This document shows, in pieces, positions 36,048 to 44,652 of a stretch of DNA of 64,000 nucleotides. Numbering within the stretch: the first letter of the stretch is position 1; every line of letters starts with the position of its first letter. The position numbers and the translations under genes are program-made. The DNA lies in assembly GCA_945870855.1 (NCBI GenBank), contig CAMBTP010000007.1, positions 26,547-90,546 on the forward strand. Direction: 5' to 3'. A model generated the notes under the pieces. The model worked only from the letters and a program-made list of their open reading frames with translations, had not been told where the DNA came from and ran no database searches. The DNA comes from Prosthecobacter debontii. GTDB taxonomy: Bacteria; Verrucomicrobiota; Verrucomicrobiia; Verrucomicrobiales; Akkermansiaceae.

Positions 36048-36869
36048 TCAATGACTGGCGTGGTGGATCGCCAGGAGTTTAATCAACAGATCCTCGATGA
36101 ACTCAAGTGGGATCTGGTTCGGGCCGTCGGAGAGGGCGTTCGCGGGGTCGGAGTGGACTTCCATGAAAAGCCCATCAATTCCAGTAGCCACCGCCGCTCG
36201 CGCGAGCACGGGAGCCAGCTCGCCATCGCCACCCGTTGCACCGCCGAGGCCGCCGGGGCGTTGCACTGAGTGGGTGGCATCGAAAATGACCGGGATGCCC
36301 TCTTTCCGCATGAGGTAGAGCGAGCGCATATCGACTACGAGATTGTTGTAGCCGAAGGTCGTGCCGCGCTCGGTGATGAGGAATCTTTCGCAGCCGAACG
36401 AACGCATCTTGTCCGCGATGTTTACGGTGTCGAGTGGGGCGAGGAACTGGCCTTTCTTCACATTCACTACGCGCCCGGTTTTCGCCGCTGCTTCTAACAG
36501 ATCCGTCTGGCGGCAGAGGAAGGCGGGGATCTGCAGGAGATCGATGTGCTCGGCGGCGATTTCTGCATGCTCCGCGGTGTGGATGTCGGTGGTGACCGGG
36601 CATTTCAGTTCCTTGGAAATTTCACCGAGGATCCGGCAGCCCTCTTTGATGCCCGGGCCGCGGAAGGAGCCGACGGATGTCCGGTTCGCCTTGTCGAAGG
36701 AGGCCTTGAAAATGAAGGGGATGCCCGTGCGATCCGCGATCTCCTTGAGCGAGCGCGCCATCTCCCATGCGAACTTTTCACTCTCCAACGCGCAGGGGCC
36801 GAGGATGAAAAACGGGATGGGGCCACCGACGGGAACGTGGGCGATTTGGAAGGGTGAAAAGGATTTCAT
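36048..36869 (-). CDS. kdsA: 3-deoxy-8-phosphooctulonate synthase (KDO-8-P synthase)
   Basis: 273 residues. It condenses arabinose-5-phosphate with phosphoenolpyruvate to KDO-8-phosphate for the LPS inner core. Family motifs are ILGPCALESEKFAWEMARSL, FIFKASFDKANRTSVGSFRG, the LQIPAFLCRQTDLL segment and VIFDATHSVQRPGGLGG. The length is normal and the start is the conserved MKSFSPFQIAHVPVGG. The start overlaps the stop of the upstream DUF1844 gene by 4 bases (ATGA), which shows a two-gene operon. Confidence 0.95.
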   Translation of the reverse strand: MKSFSPFQIAHVPVGGPIPFFILGPCALESEKFAWEMARSLKEIADRTGIPFIFKASFDKANRTSVGSFRGPGIKEGCRILGEISKELKCPVTTDIHTAEHAEIAAEHIDLLQIPAFLCRQTDLLEAAAKTGRVVNVKKGQFLAPLDTVNIADKMRSFGCERFLITERGTTFGYNNLVVDMRSLYLMRKEGIPVIFDATHSVQRPGGLGGATGGDGELAPVLARAAVATGIDGLFMEVHSDPANALSDGPNQIPLEFIEDLLIKLLAIHHASH

Positions 36870-37138
36870 GATTCGGATTCGTCGAGGGCGGTTTTGTAAA
36901 GCGGAAGCAGGTTTTTCAAAGCCATTTCAAGCAGCTTGGCCTCGGTTTCCGTGAGGTTACCCGCTGTTTTCACACGCAGCATCCCGAGCGAGTCGATCAC
37001 GGATTTCGCGGCGCGGAGGTTCACGGATTTCTCGCCCGTGCCCGGATTCGGAATCTGGCCTAGGAAAAGGCCGGCGTTCTGCGCCTGGAGTAGGACAAAA
37101 TCATTGAATCGGGGATCGGCTTCGGGAGCGTGGGGCAT
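36866..37138 (-). CDS. DUF1844 family protein
   Basis: 90 residues from the ATG at 37138 (MPHAPEADPRFNDFVLLQAQ). The longer frame includes non-coding sequence. The middle has QNAGLFLGQIPNPGTGEKSVNL, and the C-terminus is helical (TETEAKLLEMALKNLLPLY), which matches DUF1844. The function is unknown, although members are often encoded near kdsA- or accB-type genes. It overlaps kdsA by 4 bases and diverges from accB with a gap of about 180 bases. Confidence 0.85.
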   Translation of the reverse strand: MPHAPEADPRFNDFVLLQAQNAGLFLGQIPNPGTGEKSVNLRAAKSVIDSLGMLRVKTAGNLTETEAKLLEMALKNLLPLYKTALDESES

Positions 37139-37322
37139 GCCGGGAGATTTATGGACTGACCGCAATGATGCAAGGACGGAGAAAGATTGGTGATTTATCC
37201 AGCAGCGTATTGCCCACCCGGGGATGTTGCTTGACGCGCTTTGCCGCCGTTTCCTACCTTTGGCGAGTGTTGGGGGTCGCGGTGATCCCTTACCTTTATC
37301 GAACACCTTGAAATCTACGCAC

Positions 37323-37781
37323 GTGGAACTGAACGAAATCCGTAAAATCGTCGAACTGATGAATGAGCATGGGCTCACCCATTTCGACCTCTCGAAAAAA
37401 GATTTTCACCTGAAACTCAAGAAAGGTCCAGACATGGAGGAACTCGGCGCGTTGTTCGCAAGCATGCCATCGGCTCCACAGCATTCCGCCCACGCTCCGC
37501 AGATTACGGCCGCAGCTCCTACCGCGGAGGCAGCTCCTGCGGCAGACGGTGTGGACATCACTTCACCAATGGTTGGTACTTTCTACCTCAAACCCGCTCC
37601 CGATGCGCCGAACTTCGTGGAGGTCGGCACCGCCGTTTCCGAAGGACAGACGCTTTGCATCATCGAGGCGATGAAGGTGATGAACGAGATCAAGGCCGAG
37701 CGTTCCGGCACGATCTGCGCGCTGGTGGCCACCGACGGGAATCCCGTGCAATACGGCGACGTCCTTTTCCGCATCAAATAA
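37323..37781 (+). CDS. accB: Acetyl-CoA carboxylase biotin carboxyl carrier protein
   Basis: I chose the GTG at 37323 (reading MELNEIRKIVELMNEHGL), the usual family start, which gives 152 residues. An ATG at 37224 would add 33 residues with no family support. The N-terminal dimer helix is followed by an Ala/Pro-rich linker (about 50-80) and the biotinyl domain with the biotinylated Lys in IIEAMKVMNEI. The preceding VDITSPMVGTFY is the conserved first strand. It carries biotin for fatty acid synthesis and is followed by accC 19 bases later. Confidence 0.95.
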   Translation: MELNEIRKIVELMNEHGLTHFDLSKKDFHLKLKKGPDMEELGALFASMPSAPQHSAHAPQITAAAPTAEAAPAADGVDITSPMVGTFYLKPAPDAPNFVEVGTAVSEGQTLCIIEAMKVMNEIKAERSGTICALVATDGNPVQYGDVLFRIK

Positions 37782-37800
37782 CCCCCGTAACTCGACCGAC

Positions 37801-39153
37801 ATGTTCAACAAAGTCCTGGTCGCGAACCGCGGCGAGATCGCGCTTCGCATCATCCGCGCCTGTCGCGAACTCGGCGTGCATTCTGTGGCGGTTTATTCCG
37901 AGGCAGACGTCGATTCAATGCACGTCCAGCTCGCCGATGAGGCGGTCTGCATCGGACCCGGCCCGAGCAAGGACAGCTACCTCAAGCCCGATCGCATCAT
38001 CGCCGCTGCCGAGATCACTGGCGCGGATGCAATCCATCCCGGCTACGGTTTCCTCTCGGAAAACGCCCGCTTCGCCGACATCTGCGAGACATCGGGCATC
38101 GTTTTCATCGGCCCCTCTGCGGATGTGATCCGGATGATGGGCGACAAGGCCACGGCACGCGCAACGGCAGTGGCAAATGGCGTGCCGATCACCCCCGGAT
38201 CGGAAATTCTAACAGATCCCGATGAAGCTTACGCGAAAGCGATGGAGATCGGCCTGCCGGTCATGATCAAGGCGACAGCCGGTGGCGGTGGACGCGGGAT
38301 GCGCCCCTGCTTCAAGGCAGAGGAGTTCAAGTCCCTTTTCCAAGCCGCATCCAACGAGGCCATGGCCTGCTTCGGAAACGGCGATTGTTACATGGAGAAA
38401 TTGGTGCTTAACCCGCACCACATCGAGTTCCAGGTCATCGCCGATTCGCACGGACATTTCATCCACCTCGGCGAGCGCGATTGCTCGATGCAGCGCCGCA
38501 ACCAGAAGATCATCGAGGAATGCCCCTCGCCGCTCCTCACTCCTGAGATGCGCGAGCGCATGGGCACGGCCTCCGTGAATCTCATCAAGGCGATCAACTA
38601 CCAGAACGCAGGGACGATCGAGTATCTCGTCGATGAGGCGGGCGAGAATTTCTACTTCATGGAAATGAATACCCGCATCCAGGTGGAGCATCCGGTGACC
38701 GAGGAAGTGATGGGTTGCGAGCTCATCAAGGAGCAGATCCGCGTCGCCGCCGGCGAGTCGCTCTCCCGCCACGTTCTGGACGCCACCCCGCGCGGCCACT
38801 CCATCGAGTGTCGCATCAACGCGGAGGATCCCTACAACAAATTCATGCCGAGCCCAGGCACGATCACACTTTGGTATGCGCCGGGCGGGAAAGGCGTGCG
38901 CGTTGATACCCACGTCTATTCCGGCTACTCGGTGCCGCCTTACTACGACTCGATGATCGCCAAGCTAATCATCACCGGAGCCACCCGCGAGATCGCCATC
39001 GCACGGATGAAGCGCGCGCTTGGGGAGTTCACCATCCACGGCATCAAGACCACCATCCCTTTCCAGCAGGAAATCCTCAACCATCCAGATTTCGCCGCCG
39101 GAACCTATGACATCGGCTGGGTCGGAAGATTTCTTGAAGAAAAAGGGCTTTGA
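37801..39153 (+). CDS. accC: Acetyl-CoA carboxylase biotin carboxylase subunit
   Basis: 450 residues, the standard length. It carboxylates the biotin of AccB with ATP and bicarbonate. Landmarks are MFNKVLVANRGEIALRIIRA, the Gly-rich ATP lid KATAGGGGRGMR, the HHIEFQVIADSHG metal/ATP segment, the catalytic FMEMNTRIQVEHPVTE and the C-terminal biotin-carboxylase domain ending in IGWVGRFLEEKGL. It is directly downstream of accB in the same operon. An instance of the TCTAACAG motif lies in the gene at 38208. Confidence 0.97.
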   Translation: MFNKVLVANRGEIALRIIRACRELGVHSVAVYSEADVDSMHVQLADEAVCIGPGPSKDSYLKPDRIIAAAEITGADAIHPGYGFLSENARFADICETSGIVFIGPSADVIRMMGDKATARATAVANGVPITPGSEILTDPDEAYAKAMEIGLPVMIKATAGGGGRGMRPCFKAEEFKSLFQAASNEAMACFGNGDCYMEKLVLNPHHIEFQVIADSHGHFIHLGERDCSMQRRNQKIIEECPSPLLTPEMRERMGTASVNLIKAINYQNAGTIEYLVDEAGENFYFMEMNTRIQVEHPVTEEVMGCELIKEQIRVAAGESLSRHVLDATPRGHSIECRINAEDPYNKFMPSPGTITLWYAPGGKGVRVDTHVYSGYSVPPYYDSMIAKLIITGATREIAIARMKRALGEFTIHGIKTTIPFQQEILNHPDFAAGTYDIGWVGRFLEEKGL

Positions 39154-39198
39154 TTTTTCCATGGCGACAAGAGCTCTCAAATCCTCCATAGCTCTCCC

Positions 39199-39387
39199 AT
39201 GATCCAACTCGCTCAGAACCAACTCTGGAAAAAGGACGACCGCTTTTTCCGCATCGTCATCTGGGAACGCCTCGCGATCCGCTACAAAGAAACCGACAGT
39301 CCCGACGCTGCGGAGGGCACACTCCACGATGTCACAAAAAAGGAATTTTGCCGCTTACTGAAAGGTGCAGAGCTGTTGGAGCCGTAA
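39199..39387 (+). CDS. Small conserved hypothetical protein
   Basis: 62 residues from the ATG at 39199. The composition is that of a small soluble protein, with LWKKDDRFFRIVIWERLAIR and HDVTKKEFCRLLKGAELL. I believe similar short frames follow accC-like regions in Verrucomicrobiota, but this is memory rather than a search. It follows accC by 45 bases on the same strand, so it may be the last gene of that operon. The function is unknown. Confidence 0.55.
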   Translation: MIQLAQNQLWKKDDRFFRIVIWERLAIRYKETDSPDAAEGTLHDVTKKEFCRLLKGAELLEP

Positions 39388-39469
39388 TAAAGCGGCTCTG
39401 CTTCAAATCCTCGCCGCCCTTTCCCTCAGCCGCGCGAACAGGCATACCATTTCCTAATCTGCGTAGCCG

Positions 39470-42358
39470 ATGCTCAGGTTTTTTATCCAACTCCCGCTCC
39501 TCGCCTCGCCCTTGGTCGCCGCCGTCGATTTCAACAGGGACGTGCGGCCGATTCTAAACAAAAACTGCATCGCCTGCCACGGCGGCGTTAAAGAGGCGGG
39601 CGAGGTGTCATTCATTTTTCGCGAGCAGGTTCTAGGAAAAGGCGAGTCGGACAAAACTGTTGTCATACCGGGGAAACCCGATGAATCGGAAATGATCGCT
39701 CGGGTCATCAGCGATGATCCCGATGACTTGATGCCGCAGCCAGATCACGGCCCGCGCCTCAGCGATGCCGATGTGGAAACGCTGCGCCAATGGATCGCCG
39801 AGGGAGCCAAGTGGGGCGAGCATTGGTCGTTCGTCCCACCGCAACGGCATGATGCGCCGCCGATAAAAAAAACTTCGTGGCCCTCCAACGACATCGATCA
39901 TTTCATCCTCGCCAATCTGGAGTCGAAAAACCTCGCGCCATCCCCGCAAGCAATGCCCGCCGAGTGGCTGCGCCGCGCTTCCCTCGATCTCATCGGCCTG
40001 CCGCCTACCCTTGTTGAGCTCGACGCCTTCGAGGCCGCCGCTGCAAAAAATTTCACCGCCGCGATCGCTGCCGAGACCGACCGCCTGCTCGCCTCCACGC
40101 ACTTCGGCGAGCGCTGGACTTCCGTCTGGATGGATCTCGCGCGCTACGCCGATTCCGAAGGCCTAGGCAACGACGCAAACCGCGATGTTTGGAAATATCG
40201 CGATTGGATCATCGATGCCTTCAACAGGGATCTGCCTTACGACCAGTTCGTCATCGATCAGCTCGCCGGCGATCTCATACCCGGCTCCACGCTGGATCAG
40301 AAACTCGCCACCACCTTCCACCGCCTGACCCAGACAAACAGCGAGGGCGGCACCGACGACGAGGAGTTCCGCCTGCTCGCCGCGATGGATCGCAACGTCA
40401 CTACGTGGGAGGTTTTCCAAGGGCTTTCCATGGGCTGCGTCCAGTGCCACAGCCATCCCTACGATCCGATCCGGCATGAGGAGTATTACACCAGCCTCAG
40501 CTTCTTCAACAACGCCCGCGATGCCGACGCCGCTGGCAATACGCCCCTCCTGCCCATTCCACTCAATAAGACGGATTATCCAAAGGCGAACTCCCTTATC
40601 GATAAAATCTCCGCCCTCGAAAATATCATCCACGGGAAATGGTCGGAGCTCGATGCGAAGTCCGCGTGGCTCTCAGTCACCAATCTAACAGCATCCTCGC
40701 CCACCGCCGAGATGAGCGTCGTGGAAAAAGATGGCCACGCTGAATTCCGCGCGACCGATAACGCGAAATCGGACTCCGTTTACACGCTCGTCGCCACGCC
40801 TCCGGCATCGCTCACACCCCTCTCCGCCTTCCGCCTCATCTACCTGCCCAAGGATGAGAAAAAAGCCCTCACCGATGCCGAGTGGGGCGGTGCGCTTCAT
40901 CACATAAAGGCAGAAAAAATCGCCGCAGACGGAAAAGCCGAGCCGCTGAAACTCATCGACGTGATCCCCGATGAGGCGCATCCATTGCGCGATCCTCTGG
41001 GTTCGCTCCGTGGTGGTGGCGACAATTGCTGGGGCACCCACTACAAGTTCTTCCGCCCGCGCCACGCCACTTTCGTTTTTGAAAAATCCATCCCCCTCGC
41101 CGCTGGAGAAACAATACGCCTAACCCTGAAAAATGGCGGCACCTACATGGCCTCGTTCCCCATGGTCGCGAAGCGCGGACGCATTGCCTTCAGCGCGGAT
41201 CCCGCATGGATCGCGATGCAATCCGATCCCGCCATCGTCGCCGCCCGCCGCGAGCTGATGGAGAGCAAAACCGCGCTGGCGCAAATCCCAAATATCCAGA
41301 TCCCGGTCATCACTGAGAACAATCCCGAGCAATCCCGAGTCACCAACTTTTTCAACCGCGGAAATTGGCTCGACAAGGGTGCCGTGATCCCGGCCTCAAA
41401 CACGCCGCAGATTTTCCCTCCGATGAAAGCGGACACGGCAAAGCCTACCCGCCTGGACTTCGCTAAGTGGCTCGCTTCCCCGCAAAACCCGCTCACCGCC
41501 CGCGTCGCGGTAAACCGTTTTTGGTTAGAACTTTTTGGCGTTGGCATCGTCCCCACGCCTGAGGATTTCGGCTCCGCCGGCGAGAATCCCACCCATCCCG
41601 AGTTGCTCGATACGCTTGCCGTCGAGTTCGCCACGGACATGGATTGGAGCGTCAAATCACTGCTCCGCAAGCTCGTAACCAGCGCCACCTACCGCCAAGC
41701 CAGCGCCGTCAGTCCAGAGCTCTACGCCCTCGACGCCGATAACCGCCTGCTCGCCCGCGGGCCGCGCCAACGGCTCACCGGCGAGATGTCGCGCGACGCC
41801 TCGCTCACCGTCTCTGGCCTACTTCATTCCCAACTCTCCGGCGCACCCGTTTACCCGCCGCTCCCGCCCGGCGTTTGGAATCCGTTCGTTGATGGAGGCC
41901 GCTGGAAAACCCCGCCTCCCGGCGATCCGCAACGTTACCGCCGCGCCGTTTACACCTACTGGAAACGTAGTATTCCATACCCCACCTTCGCCACCTTCGA
42001 TGCGCCCACCCGCGAGCTTTGCAACAAGCGTCGCAGCCCGTCGAACACACCCGTGCAGGCCCTCTCCGTCCTCAACGACCCCGCCTTCCACGAGTGCTCC
42101 CAAGCACTCGCCCGCCGCATGAAAAACGAGTTCACGGGCGATACCGGCGAAAAAATCTCCCAAGCCTATCGCGCCACCACCTCCCGGAAAATTACGCCCG
42201 AGCGCCTCACCACCCTCACCAATTTATACAAAGATCTCCACCAAACCTACGAAGCCGACCCTGAACTCAAGGAGGACATGGCCGCTACGCCCGACGGCGC
42301 CGCTTACACCATCGTCGCCTCCGTCCTCCTCAACCTCGATGAAGCAATCACCCGCTGA
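39470..42358 (+). CDS. Planctomycete-type cytochrome protein (PSCyt1-DUF1549-DUF1553)
   Basis: A 962-residue secreted protein. A short signal peptide (about 1-18) is followed by a PSCyt1 cytochrome c domain with heme motif NCIACHGG (about residues 34-38). DUF1549 (PSCyt2) follows, with SFVPPQRHDAPP, ERWTSVWMDLARYADSEG and VQCHSHPYDPI, in which a second CxxCH-like site CVQCH is visible. DUF1553 (PSD1) is at the C-terminus (RLDFAKWLASPQNPLTARVAVNRFWLELFG and LCNKRRSPSNTPVQALSVLN). Such proteins are coupled with DUF1501 proteins in Planctomycetota and Verrucomicrobiota. Their reaction is not established, although oxidative degradation of complex organics is a common proposal. The DUF1501 gene follows. 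Confidence 0.9.
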   Translation: MLRFFIQLPLLASPLVAAVDFNRDVRPILNKNCIACHGGVKEAGEVSFIFREQVLGKGESDKTVVIPGKPDESEMIARVISDDPDDLMPQPDHGPRLSDADVETLRQWIAEGAKWGEHWSFVPPQRHDAPPIKKTSWPSNDIDHFILANLESKNLAPSPQAMPAEWLRRASLDLIGLPPTLVELDAFEAAAAKNFTAAIAAETDRLLASTHFGERWTSVWMDLARYADSEGLGNDANRDVWKYRDWIIDAFNRDLPYDQFVIDQLAGDLIPGSTLDQKLATTFHRLTQTNSEGGTDDEEFRLLAAMDRNVTTWEVFQGLSMGCVQCHSHPYDPIRHEEYYTSLSFFNNARDADAAGNTPLLPIPLNKTDYPKANSLIDKISALENIIHGKWSELDAKSAWLSVTNLTASSPTAEMSVVEKDGHAEFRATDNAKSDSVYTLVATPPASLTPLSAFRLIYLPKDEKKALTDAEWGGALHHIKAEKIAADGKAEPLKLIDVIPDEAHPLRDPLGSLRGGGDNCWGTHYKFFRPRHATFVFEKSIPLAAGETIRLTLKNGGTYMASFPMVAKRGRIAFSADPAWIAMQSDPAIVAARRELMESKTALAQIPNIQIPVITENNPEQSRVTNFFNRGNWLDKGAVIPASNTPQIFPPMKADTAKPTRLDFAKWLASPQNPLTARVAVNRFWLELFGVGIVPTPEDFGSAGENPTHPELLDTLAVEFATDMDWSVKSLLRKLVTSATYRQASAVSPELYALDADNRLLARGPRQRLTGEMSRDASLTVSGLLHSQLSGAPVYPPLPPGVWNPFVDGGRWKTPPPGDPQRYRRAVYTYWKRSIPYPTFATFDAPTRELCNKRRSPSNTPVQALSVLNDPAFHECSQALARRMKNEFTGDTGEKISQAYRATTSRKITPERLTTLTNLYKDLHQTYEADPELKEDMAATPDGAAYTIVASVLLNLDEAITR

Positions 42359-42360
42359 CT

Positions 42361-42434
42361 CGAAACTTTAAATTCTAAACTTTAAACTCTAACCTAGATC
42401 TTCCTCTGCGACCTCCGCGCCTCCGCGGTGAAAA
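42361..42434. repeat. AT-rich direct repeats and CTCCGCG repeat in an intergenic gap
   Basis: Between the two cytochrome-operon genes. 42361-42390 has tandem AAACTTTAAA-type units (GAAACTTTAAATTCTAAAC). 42404-42434 has CTCTGCGACCTCCGCGCCTC, a roughly ten-base-periodic repeat that resembles 63860-63894 in reverse orientation. It contains no protein frame. Confidence 0.6.
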
Positions 42435-42490
42435 TCAAAACCCAAGTCTTCCACTGATCACTTCTCACCCGGCACTAGCCACTTCTTCCC

Positions 42491-43972
42491 ATGAATCTCT
42501 TCCAGACAGTCCAAGCCGAGAAGCTCCAGCACACCACACGCCGCCAGTTTCTGCGCGACTGCACCACCGGCCTTGGCGGCATGTGGCTCGCTTCCCAAGG
42601 ACTCGCCAATGCGGCCGACCCGCTAAAAATTTCCCATGATCCTTCCAGCCCGCTTTCCCCGCAGCCTCCCTCCTTCGCACCGAAGGCGAAGCGCGTGATT
42701 TACCTCCACATGGTCGGCGCGCCGAGCCAGCTTGAGCTGTTCGACTACAAACCGATCCTCAAAAAATACGACGGCAAGGAATGCCCGAAGGAATACCTCG
42801 AAGGCCAGCGTTTCGCTTTCATCCAGGGCATTCCGAAAATGCTCGGCCCGCAGTTCGACTTCGCTCAATACGGTAAATCCGGCATGTGGATGTCGGATCG
42901 CCTCCCGCATCTTTCCAAGCACGCTGACAAACTCTGCATGATCAAAACCATGCAGAGCGATCAGTTTAACCACGGCCCAGCCGAGTTGATGGTGATGACC
43001 GGAAGCCCCAACCTCGGCCATCCCTCGATCGGCTCATGGGTCACATGGGGGCTCGGTTCGGAAAACCAAAACCTGCCCGGTTACATGGTTCTCATTTCCG
43101 GCGGACGCTTCCCCCGCGTGGGCTCCTCGCTCTGGGGCAGCGGCTACCTCCCCTCCGTTTACCAAGGCGTCCAGTGCCGTTCCAGCGGCGATCCCATCCT
43201 CAACGCCGCGAACCCAGCCGGAGTTTCCTCCGACATCCGCCGCAAGGCTCTTGACTCCCTGAAAGAACTCAACGAGCGCACTTACCATGAACTCGGCGAT
43301 CCAGAAACCGTCACCCGCATCGCCCAATACGAGATGGCCTTCCGCATGCAGACCTCCGTCCCGGAAACCATGACCATCGACGACGAGCCAGCGCACATCC
43401 ACGAGATGTATGGCACCAAACCCGGCAAGGAATCCTTCGCAAACAACTGCTTGCTCGCCCGCCGCCTCGCGGAAAACGGCGTCCGTTTCATCCAACTCCA
43501 CGACTGGGGCTGGGACTCGCATGGCTCGAATCAGGAAGAGTCGATCAAAGGCGGCTTCGTGAAAAAATGTGAATCCATCGACAAGCCCATCGCCGCCCTT
43601 CTAACAGATCTGGAGCAGCGCGGCATGCTCGAGGAAACCCTCGTCGTCTGGGGCGGAGAATTTGGCCGTACCTCCATGCAGGAAAATCGCGGCGGCGGCG
43701 CAGCGAACAGCTTCGTCGGCCGCGACCACAACCCCAACGCCTTCTGCGTCTGGATGGCCGGCGGCGGCGTGAAACCCGGCATCTCCTACGGCGAAACTGA
43801 CGACATGGGCTACCACGTCGCCAAAGACCCCGTCCACATCCGCGACCTCCACGCCACCATGCTGAAACTCTTCGGCTTCGACGCGAAACGCCTCTCCTAC
43901 CCCTTCCAAGGACTCGATCAGAAACTCATCGGCGTGAAGCCCGCGAAAGTCATTGAGGGAATCTTGGCGTGA
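42491..43972 (+). CDS. DUF1501 domain protein
   Basis: 493 residues. It has a Tat-like N-terminus (TTRRQFLRDCTTGLGGMWLA), consistent with export in folded form. The DUF1501 body resembles the alkaline phosphatase/sulfatase fold (VIYLHMVGAPSQLELFDYKP, LVVWGGEFGRTSMQENRGG and GRDHNPNAFCVWMAGGGVK), with metal-binding-type Asp and His in the last segment. It is the standard partner of the DUF1549/DUF1553 cytochrome protein just upstream, and the two are separated by about 130 bases of repeats. The function is unknown but the pairing is strongly conserved in Planctomycetota and Verrucomicrobiota. Confidence 0.9.
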   Translation: MNLFQTVQAEKLQHTTRRQFLRDCTTGLGGMWLASQGLANAADPLKISHDPSSPLSPQPPSFAPKAKRVIYLHMVGAPSQLELFDYKPILKKYDGKECPKEYLEGQRFAFIQGIPKMLGPQFDFAQYGKSGMWMSDRLPHLSKHADKLCMIKTMQSDQFNHGPAELMVMTGSPNLGHPSIGSWVTWGLGSENQNLPGYMVLISGGRFPRVGSSLWGSGYLPSVYQGVQCRSSGDPILNAANPAGVSSDIRRKALDSLKELNERTYHELGDPETVTRIAQYEMAFRMQTSVPETMTIDDEPAHIHEMYGTKPGKESFANNCLLARRLAENGVRFIQLHDWGWDSHGSNQEESIKGGFVKKCESIDKPIAALLTDLEQRGMLEETLVVWGGEFGRTSMQENRGGGAANSFVGRDHNPNAFCVWMAGGGVKPGISYGETDDMGYHVAKDPVHIRDLHATMLKLFGFDAKRLSYPFQGLDQKLIGVKPAKVIEGILA

Positions 43973-44031
43973 CGGTGCCCGGATTGAATTTCGCCCTTGA
44001 GTGATCTTTGAAATGCCTACATGATGAGGAC

Positions 44032-44271
44032 ATGGAAGCATCAATTGTCGAGCTCCGCTACAAGATGAATGACGTTCTCCGCGCCTTGGAAAGAAAGGAG
44101 GAGGTCACCGTCCTTTATCGCGGCAAGGTGAAGGGAACCATCAAGCCCGTGCAAGCCTCCGTCGAGGCTGACGCACTCAAGCATCCTTTCTTCGGGAGCG
44201 AGAAAGGGCTGCGCGAAAGCATCGCTGAAGAGATGGAAATACTGAGGGGGGGGCGCTTCGGTGGTCTTTGA
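44032..44271 (+). CDS. Antitoxin of a Phd/VapB-like toxin-antitoxin pair
   Basis: 79 residues from the ATG at 44032 (MEASIVELRYKMNDVLRALE). The N-terminal part is a short beta-helix segment like Phd/YefM-type antitoxins (DVLRALERKEEVTVLYRGKV). The C-terminal half is a charged helix that would cover the toxin (GLRESIAEEMEIL). It overlaps the PIN-domain gene by 11 bases, which couples translation. A run of eight G (44246-44253) sits near its end and can also act as the ribosome binding site for the toxin GTG. Confidence 0.8.
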   Translation: MEASIVELRYKMNDVLRALERKEEVTVLYRGKVKGTIKPVQASVEADALKHPFFGSEKGLRESIAEEMEILRGGRFGGL

Positions 44272-44638
44272 CACGGACATCCTCATCGCCGTTCAGCGCG
44301 GGAACCGCAACGCGGCATCGCTGATCAACAAGACGGAAGCAAGATGCATCTCGGTATTCACCTACATGGAGTTTCTTCAGGGCTCCAAAGACAAGCGCCA
44401 GCTATCCCTCGGACTGGCTTTTCTGAGGGATCTCGGTTTTGAGACGCTGCCGCTATCGGGAAACATCGGGCACAGGGCGGCAATTTATCTGGAACAATAC
44501 GCCCTTTCCCATGCCATGCGGGCGGGCGACGCGTTGATCGCCGCAACAGCATCCGAACATGGCCTCGCTCTCGCCACCGGCAATGCGAAGCACTATCGCC
44601 ATATCCCAGGTCTTGAACTTAAAGTCCTGAGGTTCTAA
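44261..44638 (+). CDS. PIN-domain toxin (VapC-like ribonuclease)
   Basis: 125 residues from a GTG at 44261. The PIN-domain acidic residues are visible: Asp in MVFDTDILIAV, Glu in TYMEFLQGSKDK and Asp in MRAGDALIAATASEHG. A late ATGNAKHYRHIPGL segment is typical, with Asn replacing the usual Asp. Such toxins are Mg-dependent ribonucleases, often cutting tRNA or rRNA. It overlaps the antitoxin gene and is followed 14 bases later by bioA. The pair is the second toxin-antitoxin module of the window. Confidence 0.85.
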   Translation: MVFDTDILIAVQRGNRNAASLINKTEARCISVFTYMEFLQGSKDKRQLSLGLAFLRDLGFETLPLSGNIGHRAAIYLEQYALSHAMRAGDALIAATASEHGLALATGNAKHYRHIPGLELKVLRF

Positions 44639-44652
44639 ATCCGACACCACCC

